Part shown: in pieces, positions 1-6,332 of the stretch
Layout: each line of letters opens with the position of its first letter
Position numbering within the stretch: position 1 is the stretch's first letter
Assembly: GCA_050725495.1 (NCBI GenBank)
Contig: JBOHHM010000221.1
Location: 1-13,425, forward strand
Source of the DNA: JBOHHM01 sp050725495
Lineage (GTDB): Bacteria > Pseudomonadota > Gammaproteobacteria > Burkholderiales > Burkholderiaceae_C
Direction of reading: 5' to 3'
Length of the DNA stretch: 13,425 nt
Made by a program: the position numbers and the translations under genes
The notes under the pieces: generated by a model
Seen by the model: only the letters and a program-made list of their open reading frames with translations
What the model was told of the DNA's origin: nothing
The model's database searches: none

Positions 1-223
1 CGGCCTATCTTGTCTGGCTGGCGTCCCACCCTCGAACAGGCTCAATTCTCAAGAATGCTCGAAAAGAACCAGGGACATCACGCGCCCGCAGGCCTTGAAC
101 TGCGACGGACGTAACACTTGGCAGGCAACCTGCTGCAGGCGAACAAGAAAAACACTGATCTGTTTGAAGCCTTGGCGGCTGTGAATGAGCGGTTTGCCAA
201 ACTGAGGAAGCTGGGGTCAGCCT
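1..223. other. Lower-GC flank downstream of gdh, no recognised gene
   Basis: These 223 bases lie beyond the 3' end of the glutamate dehydrogenase gene and look visibly more AT-rich than the genes beside them. On the plus strand one frame is open from the window edge to a TAA at 112-114. The same frame then reads from 115 to a TGA at 259-261, giving a charged, helix-like peptide (LLQANKKNTDLFEALAAVNE is part of it) that runs antisense into the gdh 3' end. I recognise no family. It may be the tail or a remnant of a gene to the left, or just intergenic DNA. No convincing terminator for gdh is visible: a bulged hairpin at 207-225 overlaps the stop codon and has no T-run. Confidence 0.35.
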
Positions 224-3200
224 TCATGTCAAGCCGCGGATCTCGCGCAGCGCCACGGTGAGCATGGCGGCGTCCAGGGTTCCCGCCAGCTGCAGGTCGC
301 CCAGCACCTTGCGGTAGCGCTCCAGCGCGCTGTGGTAGTTGCCTGCCCAGGTGCGCAGGTAGGCCTCCACGCTTTGCTCGCTCGGACTCAGCCCGAGCGC
401 CGCTGCCGTGAGCGCCCGGTGCGCGCCCGAGAGTTCGTCCTTGAGCGCGGCGCGGGCCAATGCCTGCCATTGGCTGTCTGCCGCCAGCAGCCCGATCTGG
501 CGGTGCAGCCAGTTGATGCTCAAGTCCCCGCTCAAGCCGAAATACACGCCGGCGACCAGGTCCACTGGCCGCTGCGTCGTGGCCGCGACCTCGGTGAGGT
601 CCAGCGCGCAATACAGCGCGTCGCATTTGGCGATCCGCAGCGCCAGTTCTGCAGGCACGCCGGCGGCGCTGAACCTGGCCGCATTCGCCTCCAGCTCGGC
701 GCGATCCGGGCCGATCAGCAGGGTGCCCAGGTGTTGCGCCAGCGTCGCCACCCACGGCGTGAAGCGTTCTATCACCGAGGCAATGTCTTGCTGCTGGCGG
801 TGGCGCAGGAACCACAGTGTGCCGCGCTCGGTCAGGCGCTCGGCCTCGACGATCATTCCGACCTGCGCCGCATAGTCGACGCTGCTGTCGAGCCCGCCGA
901 TCGCCTGCCACAGGCTCACCATGCCGAACACCTCGCGCGCCAGCACGTAGGCGCGAACGATCTCGGCAGGCCTGGCGCTGGTGTCTTCCTGCATGTGGTG
1001 CACGAACACGCTGCCGACCCGGTTGATCATGCTGTTGGTCACATGGGTGGCGATGATCTCGCGCTTGAGCGGGTGGTGCGGCATGACGGCGCGGTAGCGT
1101 TCGCGCAGCGGCAGCGGGAAGTAGCGCTCCAGGGCGGTGGCGATGTAGGGGTCATCGGGCACGTCGGAGTCGAGCAGTTCCTCGCACAGCACGATCTTGC
1201 TGTAGGCCAGCAGCACGGCCAGCTCAGGCGCGGTAAGGCCGTTGCCCGCGAGCTTGCGCGTGCGCAGCTCCTGTTCCGTGGGCAGGAACTCGAGTTCGCG
1301 CTTGAGTTTGCCGGCCTTCTCCAGCGCCGCGATATAGCGCGCCTGCGCGTCCAGCAACGCCGCGCCGCGGGCGCGGGCGATGGACAGGCTCTGGGTCTGG
1401 AAGTAGTTGTCGCGCAGCACGAGCTGGGCCACCTCCTCGGTCATGTCCGCGAGCAGCTTGCTGCGCTGCTTGCCGGTCAGTTCGCCGTCGGCCACCACGG
1501 CATTGAGCAGGATTTTGATGTTGACCTCGTGGTCGGAGCAGTCCACGCCACCGGAGTTGTCGATCGCGTCGGTATAGATGCGCCCGCCTCCGATCGCATA
1601 CTCGATGCGCCCGAGCTGGGTGAGTCCGAGGTTGCCGCCTTCGCCCACCACCTTGCAGCGCAGCTCGGCGCCGTCCACGCGCACCGCGTCGTTGGCCCGG
1701 TCGCCCACCTGGTCGTGGCTTTGCTTGCTCGATTTGACATAGGTGCCGATGCCGCCGTTGTAGAGCAGGTCCAGCGGGGCCTTGAGGATGGCGCGGATCA
1801 GGTCGTTGGGCGTCAGCGCCTGCGCCTCGATGCCCAGCACGCGGCGCACCTCGGGCGACAGCGGCACCGACTTGGCGCTGCGCGCGATCACGCCGCCGCC
1901 GGCCGAGATCAGCGCGGGGTCGTAATCGGCCCAGGACGAGCGCGGCAGGGCGAACATGCGCTCGCGCTCGCGAAAGCTCGCCTCGGGCTGCGGGTCGGGG
2001 TCGAGGAAGATGTGGCGGTGGTCGAACGCCGCCACCAGCTTGATGTGGCGCGACAGCAGCATGCCGTTGCCGAACACGTCGCCCGACATGTCGCCTATGC
2101 CCACGATCGTGAAGTCCTCGGTCTGGATGTCGCGCCCCAGTTCGCGGAAATGGCGCTTTACCGATTCCCAGGCGCCGCGCGCGGTGATCGCCATCTTCTT
2201 GTGGTCGTAGCCCACCGAGCCGCCCGAAGCGAAGGCGTCGCCGAGCCAGAACCCGTACTCCTGCGCGATGCCGTTGGCGATGTCGGAAAAGGTGGCCGTG
2301 CCCTTGTCGGCGGCCACCACCAGATAGGGGTCGTCTTCGTCGTGGCGCACCACCGAAGGCGGCGGCACCACCTTGCCGCCCACCAGGTTGTCGGTGAGAT
2401 CCAGCAAACCGCGCAAAAAGGTCTGGTAGCAGGCCACGCCTTCCTTGAGCAGTGCGTCGCGGTCGCCGCTGGGCGCTCGCTTGAGCACGAAACCGCCTTT
2501 CGATCCGACCGGCACGATCACGGCGTTCTTGACCATCTGCGCCTTGACCAGGCCGAGCACCTCGGTGCGGAAGTCTTCCATGCGGTCGGACCAGCGCAGC
2601 CCCCCGCGCGCGACCTTGCCGCCGCGCAGGTGCACGCCCTCGACCCGGGGCGAGTAGACGAAGATCTCGAACATCGGCCGGGGCTGCGGCAGGCCGGGCA
2701 CCAGCTGCGGATTGAACTTGAACGACAGATAGGGCTTGGGCGCGCCGCCGGCATCGGCCTGGAAGTAGTTGGTGCGGGTGGTGGCCTGGATCAGCGCCAG
2801 GCACTGGCGCAGGATGCGGTCCTCGTCGAGGTTGGCGACTTCGTCCAGCGCGGCCTCGATCGCCACCCCCAGCGCGGTGGCGGCACGCTGCCCCTCGTGC
2901 GCCGCCGCGGGGTCGAAGCGCCTCAGGAACAGCTCGACCAGCTGGCGCGCGATCTGCGGATGGCGGGTCAGTGTCTGGCGGATGTACGGCAGGCTGAAGG
3001 TGAAGCCGGCTTGCCGCAGGTACTTGCTGTAGGCACGCAGGATCACGACCTCGCGCCAGGTGAAGCGCGCGCTCAGCACCAGCCGGTTGAAGTCGTCGTT
3101 TTCCACCTCGCCGCGCCAGACCTGGGCGAAGGTGTCCTCGAACAGGCCCTTGACCTGGTCGAGCGCGAGCTCCGCGCCGGCTTCGTAGGTCATGGAGAAA

Positions 3201-5041
3201 TCGTGAATCCACACCGGCGCCGACCCCTGCGGCGCGATCTCGTAGGGGTGCTCGTCCAGCACCCGTACTCCCATGTGCTCCAGCATCGGCAGGCTGTCGG
3301 ACAGGGGGACCGGCCCGCCCGCGTGAAACAGCTTGAACTGCAGTTGCTCGGGCCGCGCCTCGAGCGGCCGGTAAAGCGACAGGCCCAGGCCCGAGCTCTG
3401 TTCTTGCGGCGCCAGCCGCTCCATCATTTCGATGTCGTGCACCGCCAGCCGCGGTGAATAATGTTCGCGGTAGCCTGCCGGGAACGCGCCGGCATAGCGG
3501 CGGTAGAGCTGGGTGGCGCGTGCCTCGCCGCAGCGCTCCAGCAGCGCGGCATGGACCTCGTCGGGCCAGCGCCGCCCTGCCTCCGCGAGCCGCGCCTCGA
3601 TCGCGGCCACGTCGAACTCGGGGATGCCGCTGGCGGGCCGGGTCCGCACCGTGAAATGGATGCGCGCGAGCGGCGATTCGGACAGCTGCACGTTGAACTC
3701 CGCGCTCACGCCGTTGAAAGCCTCCAGCAGGATTTGCTGCATGCGCTGGCGCAACTCGGTGTGGTAGGTGTCGCGCGGCACAAACACCAGGCAGGAGAGG
3801 AAACGGCCGTAGGGGTCGCGCCGCACGAACAGGCGGGTGCGCTGGCGCTCGTTCAGGCGCACGATGCCCATGGCGTGCTGCACCAGATCATCCTCGCCCA
3901 CCTGGAACAGCTCGTCGCGCGGGTAGGTTTCCAGCACCATGCGCAAGTCCTTGTCGGCGTGGCTGCCGGGCAGGAAGCCGGCGCGCTGCACAACATGGTC
4001 CACCTTGCGGCGCAGCAGCGGGATCTGGGCGGGGTTCGCGCTGTACGCGTTGTGGCTGTAGAGGCCGAGAAAACGATGCTCGCCGATCACCGCACCCTGC
4101 GCGTCGAAGCGCTTGATGCCAACGTAGTCGAGGTAGCCGGGGCGGTGCACGGTGGCTCGCGAATTGGCCTTGGTCAGCATCAGCAGCTGCGGCACCCGCG
4201 CCAGGCGCCGCGAATCGGGGGGCAGCACGCCAAAGCTGGCGGAGCGTTCGTGCCCGCGTTGGCGCAGGATGCCCAAGCCCGAATCCGGCACGATGCGCAG
4301 CACGTCTTCGCCACCTTCAGTCACGAGGTCGTAGTCGCGGTAACCGAGGAAGGTGAAGTGGTGTCGCGCGGCCCAGTCGAGGAAGGCCTTGATTTCCTCG
4401 GCTTCATCCCGATCCACGGGCGCGGCATCGATCTCGGCGCTGATCTCGCGCAAGCGGGTCACCATCTTGGGCCAGTCCTCGACCGCCTTGCACACGTCCT
4501 CCAGTACCCGCTCGAGGCCGGCGCGCAGTTTCTCGAGCTGCTGCGGGTCGGTCTGCCGGTCCACCTCCATGTGGATGATGGATTGCAGAGTCCCATCGGC
4601 GGCTTCCGTGCCCAGCAGTTCCAGGAAGTCGCCCTTGGCGTCGCGCTTGACGCGCATGACCGGATGGATCAGCAGATGCAGGGTGAGGCCCTGACTGTTG
4701 GCTTCCATGGTCACCGAATCCACCAGGAAGGGCATGTCGTCGTTGATGATCTCGACCACCGTGTGGCCGGACTGCCAGCCGTGCTCTTCGAGGCGGGGGT
4801 TGTAGACGCGCAGCTTGGCCGCGCCGGGGCTGAAACGGCGCAGGAAGTTCCAGTGCGACAGGGCGGCCCCGTAGAGATCCTGCAGGTTGCGCTCGCGCAA
4901 GTCGTCGGGATCGACCTGTTCATAGTATTCGCGCACGAAGCGCTCGATCGAGACAGTGTCCTGGCCCGCGAATTTCTCTTCAATGAGGGCGGTGATCTTG
5001 TCGATCAGGTCCGCTTTGGTTTCTTCGGTTTTCGCCAACAT
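224..5041 (-). CDS. gdhB: NAD-dependent glutamate dehydrogenase, large (GDH-180) type
   Basis: Oxidatively deaminates L-glutamate to 2-oxoglutarate and ammonia with NAD+, a cytosolic catabolic entry into the TCA cycle. The 1605-residue length fits the roughly 1600-residue GDH-180 class. The long N-terminal part is the regulatory region (ACT-like in this family, by family knowledge) and the catalytic core lies in the second half. Visible core motifs are GGLRWSDRMEDFRTEVLGL around W817, PVGSKGGFV with the expected catalytic lysine K848, a SGGSVGYDHKKMAITARGAW block, and the nucleotide-binding GIGDMSGDVFGNG at 981-993. The ATG at 5041 is chosen because GAGGGGA lies just upstream and the protein then begins MLAKTEETKADLIDKI. 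An in-frame ATG at 5083 would add 14 unlikely residues. The gene stands alone, behind a terminator and a tRNA. I see no convincing sigma70 promoter in 5042-5180. The symbol gdhB follows Pseudomonas usage; other names exist. Confidence 0.95.
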   Translation of the reverse strand: MLAKTEETKADLIDKITALIEEKFAGQDTVSIERFVREYYEQVDPDDLRERNLQDLYGAALSHWNFLRRFSPGAAKLRVYNPRLEEHGWQSGHTVVEIINDDMPFLVDSVTMEANSQGLTLHLLIHPVMRVKRDAKGDFLELLGTEAADGTLQSIIHMEVDRQTDPQQLEKLRAGLERVLEDVCKAVEDWPKMVTRLREISAEIDAAPVDRDEAEEIKAFLDWAARHHFTFLGYRDYDLVTEGGEDVLRIVPDSGLGILRQRGHERSASFGVLPPDSRRLARVPQLLMLTKANSRATVHRPGYLDYVGIKRFDAQGAVIGEHRFLGLYSHNAYSANPAQIPLLRRKVDHVVQRAGFLPGSHADKDLRMVLETYPRDELFQVGEDDLVQHAMGIVRLNERQRTRLFVRRDPYGRFLSCLVFVPRDTYHTELRQRMQQILLEAFNGVSAEFNVQLSESPLARIHFTVRTRPASGIPEFDVAAIEARLAEAGRRWPDEVHAALLERCGEARATQLYRRYAGAFPAGYREHYSPRLAVHDIEMMERLAPQEQSSGLGLSLYRPLEARPEQLQFKLFHAGGPVPLSDSLPMLEHMGVRVLDEHPYEIAPQGSAPVWIHDFSMTYEAGAELALDQVKGLFEDTFAQVWRGEVENDDFNRLVLSARFTWREVVILRAYSKYLRQAGFTFSLPYIRQTLTRHPQIARQLVELFLRRFDPAAAHEGQRAATALGVAIEAALDEVANLDEDRILRQCLALIQATTRTNYFQADAGGAPKPYLSFKFNPQLVPGLPQPRPMFEIFVYSPRVEGVHLRGGKVARGGLRWSDRMEDFRTEVLGLVKAQMVKNAVIVPVGSKGGFVLKRAPSGDRDALLKEGVACYQTFLRGLLDLTDNLVGGKVVPPPSVVRHDEDDPYLVVAADKGTATFSDIANGIAQEYGFWLGDAFASGGSVGYDHKKMAITARGAWESVKRHFRELGRDIQTEDFTIVGIGDMSGDVFGNGMLLSRHIKLVAAFDHRHIFLDPDPQPEASFRERERMFALPRSSWADYDPALISAGGGVIARSAKSVPLSPEVRRVLGIEAQALTPNDLIRAILKAPLDLLYNGGIGTYVKSSKQSHDQVGDRANDAVRVDGAELRCKVVGEGGNLGLTQLGRIEYAIGGGRIYTDAIDNSGGVDCSDHEVNIKILLNAVVADGELTGKQRSKLLADMTEEVAQLVLRDNYFQTQSLSIARARGAALLDAQARYIAALEKAGKLKRELEFLPTEQELRTRKLAGNGLTAPELAVLLAYSKIVLCEELLDSDVPDDPYIATALERYFPLPLRERYRAVMPHHPLKREIIATHVTNSMINRVGSVFVHHMQEDTSARPAEIVRAYVLAREVFGMVSLWQAIGGLDSSVDYAAQVGMIVEAERLTERGTLWFLRHRQQQDIASVIERFTPWVATLAQHLGTLLIGPDRAELEANAARFSAAGVPAELALRIAKCDALYCALDLTEVAATTQRPVDLVAGVYFGLSGDLSINWLHRQIGLLAADSQWQALARAALKDELSGAHRALTAAALGLSPSEQSVEAYLRTWAGNYHSALERYRKVLGDLQLAGTLDAAMLTVALREIRGLT

Positions 5042-5180
5042 GCCGATTCCCCTCGCGTTGTTCCGTCCACCGAGCGACTGCACCAGGCAGGTGGAGACGA
5101 GTTGCCCGGAAAAGTCAGGTTGGTTTCAGCTTAGCCGACGCGCGAGAGGAATGAAAGTGGAAGTGGGGCAGGCCCAAAGA

Positions 5181-5219
5181 AAAACCCCGCTGGGTGCCAC
5201 GGGCATTCAGCGGGGTTTT
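5181..5219 (-). terminator. Rho-independent terminator after tRNA-Thr
   Basis: A perfect 12-bp inverted repeat (AAAACCCCGCTG at 5181-5192, CAGCGGGGTTTT at 5208-5219) encloses a 15-nt loop. Read on the minus strand, the GC-rich stem ends in GGGGTTTTTCTTT, a good U-tract. It starts 4 bp beyond the CCA end of the tRNA and so would terminate the tRNA transcript, along with any read-through from fbp, before gdh. The plus-strand reading also ends in TTTTGGTTT, so it may work in both directions, though no plus-strand gene feeds into it. Confidence 0.9.
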
Positions 5220-5223
5220 GGTT

Positions 5224-5299
5224 TGGTGCCGGAGAGATGAATCGAACACCCGACCTTCTCATTACGAATGAGCTGCTCTACCGACTGAGCTACACCGGC
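5224..5299 (-). tRNA. tRNA-Thr, anticodon CGT
   Basis: The 76-nt cloverleaf includes an encoded CCA end (5224-5227). The D-arm is GCTC-AGTCGGTA-GAGC. The anticodon loop is TTCGTAA with anticodon CGT at 5266-5264 (tRNA positions 34-36), which reads ACG threonine codons. The T-loop is TTCGATT. The acceptor stem GCCGGTG/CTCCGGC has a U6:U67 mismatch and the anticodon stem has G27:A43; the other stems pair, with some G:U in the T-stem. The closest relative I can recall is the E. coli CGT threonine tRNA. It lies 12 nt downstream of the fbp stop codon and just upstream of a strong terminator. Confidence 0.95.
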
Positions 5300-5310
5300 T
5301 TAAGCTTTTT

Positions 5311-5316
5311 ATTATA
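5311..5316 (-). promoter_or_regulatory. Candidate -10 box for tRNA-Thr inside fbp 3' end
   Basis: The minus strand reads a perfect TATAAT at 5316-5311, overlapping the fbp stop codon (TAA at 5314-5312). Initiation about 7 nt downstream, near 5304, would leave a leader of only about 5 nt before the mature tRNA 5' end at 5299. No good -35 element is seen: at 16-18 bp spacing the sequences are GTCACC, CGTCAC and GCGTCA. The same bases form a small inverted repeat (AAGCT 5302-5306, AGCTT 5316-5320), so the box could instead be part of an AT-rich hairpin. Confidence 0.45.
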
Positions 5317-6319
5317 GCTTGGAGTGATAGCCGGTGACGCGCTCGACCTCATTGATGGAGCCCAGGATCACGCTCACGCGCTCGTGCAGCTTGGTGGGCT
5401 GGATGTCCAGAATGCGCTGGCGGCCGTTGGTGGCGGCGCCGCCGGCCTGCTCGATGAGCCAGCTCATGGGGTTGGCTTCGTACATCAGGCGCAGCTTGCC
5501 GGGCTTGTCGGGTTCGCGCTTGTCCCAGGGGTACATGAAGATGCCGCCACGCGTGAGGATGCGGTGCACGTCGGCCACCATGCTGGCGATCCAGCGCATG
5601 TTGAAGTCCTTGCCACGCGGCCCTTCCTTGCCCTGCAGGCATTCGTCGATGTAGCGCCTGACCGGCTCGTCCCAGTGCCGCATGTTGCTCATGTTGATGG
5701 CGAACTCTCGTGAGTCGGCCGGGATCTGCACGTTTTCCTGGGTCAGCACGAACGAGCCCTGCTCGCGGTCGAGCGTGAACATGGCCACGCCGTCGCCCAC
5801 GGTGAGCACCAGCGTGGTTTGCGGGCCGTACACGCAGTAGCCGGCGGCCACCTGCTTGTGGCCGGGCTGCAGGAAGTCTTTTTCCTCGACGCCGGCGTCG
5901 CCCTCGGGCTTCTTGAGCACGCTGAAGATGGTGCCGATGCTGACGTTGACATCGATGTTGCTGGAGCCGTCCAGTGGATCGAACAGCAGCAGGTATTCGC
6001 CCTGGGGATAGCGGTTGGGCACGAGGTAGATGCCGTCCATTTCCTCGGAGGCCATGGCCGCGAGGTGGCCGCCCCATTCGTTGGCTTCGATCAGCACTTC
6101 GTTGGCGATGATGTCGAGCTTTTTCTGGACTTCGCCTTGCACGTTCTCGCTGCCGGCCGTGCCCAGCACGCCGCCGAGCGCGCCTTTGTTGACCGCCTGG
6201 CTGATGCTTTTGCAGGCGCGTGCCACGACTTCGAGCAGCAGGCGCAGCTGGGCCGGAATGAGTTCGTTGACGCGCTGCTGTTCAACGAGGTAGCGGGTGA
6301 GGGAGATTTTCTGGGACAT
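5312..6319 (-). CDS. fbp: Fructose-1,6-bisphosphatase, class I
   Basis: Hydrolyses fructose 1,6-bisphosphate to fructose 6-phosphate and phosphate in the cytosol. This is the Mg2+-dependent, committed step of gluconeogenesis. The 335-residue product matches the class I family (E. coli Fbp is 332). The metal-binding DPLDGSSN motif lies near residues 114-122, preceded by an acidic stretch (AAMASEEMDGIY). The substrate-binding block GKLRLMYEANPMSWLIEQAG lies in the last third, followed by a typical C-terminus. An AGGAG ribosome-binding site (6330-6326) sits 6 nt before the ATG. The gene begins 13 bp after the pepN stop, so the two are very probably co-transcribed. The last codons overlap a TATAAT box that may start the downstream tRNA. 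Confidence 0.96.
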   Translation of the reverse strand: MSQKISLTRYLVEQQRVNELIPAQLRLLLEVVARACKSISQAVNKGALGGVLGTAGSENVQGEVQKKLDIIANEVLIEANEWGGHLAAMASEEMDGIYLVPNRYPQGEYLLLFDPLDGSSNIDVNVSIGTIFSVLKKPEGDAGVEEKDFLQPGHKQVAAGYCVYGPQTTLVLTVGDGVAMFTLDREQGSFVLTQENVQIPADSREFAINMSNMRHWDEPVRRYIDECLQGKEGPRGKDFNMRWIASMVADVHRILTRGGIFMYPWDKREPDKPGKLRLMYEANPMSWLIEQAGGAATNGRQRILDIQPTKLHERVSVILGSINEVERVTGYHSKL

Positions 6320-6332
6320 GGTGGACTCCTGA

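Noticed and set aside
207..225. Hairpin as a gdh terminator
   Set aside because: It needs a bulge, overlaps the stop codon and lacks a T-run.
5042..5083. Upstream in-frame ATG at 5083 for gdh
   Set aside because: The ATG at 5041 has a clear GAGGGGA site and gives the expected N-terminus. The extra 14 residues do not look like the family.
332..5134. Two long plus-strand open frames (332-3457 and 3461-5134) antisense to gdh, nearly abutting
   Set aside because: They mirror the gdh gene, whose GC-rich third positions remove stops on the opposite strand. The translations are rich in His, Gln, Arg and Ala with no domain motifs, while the minus strand encodes a complete, motif-bearing enzyme.
5117..5158. 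Possible gdh promoter (TTTCAT, 17 bp, TAAGCT on the minus strand)
   Set aside because: The -10 match is only 3 of 6 and the -35 is poor, so it is not listed as a feature.
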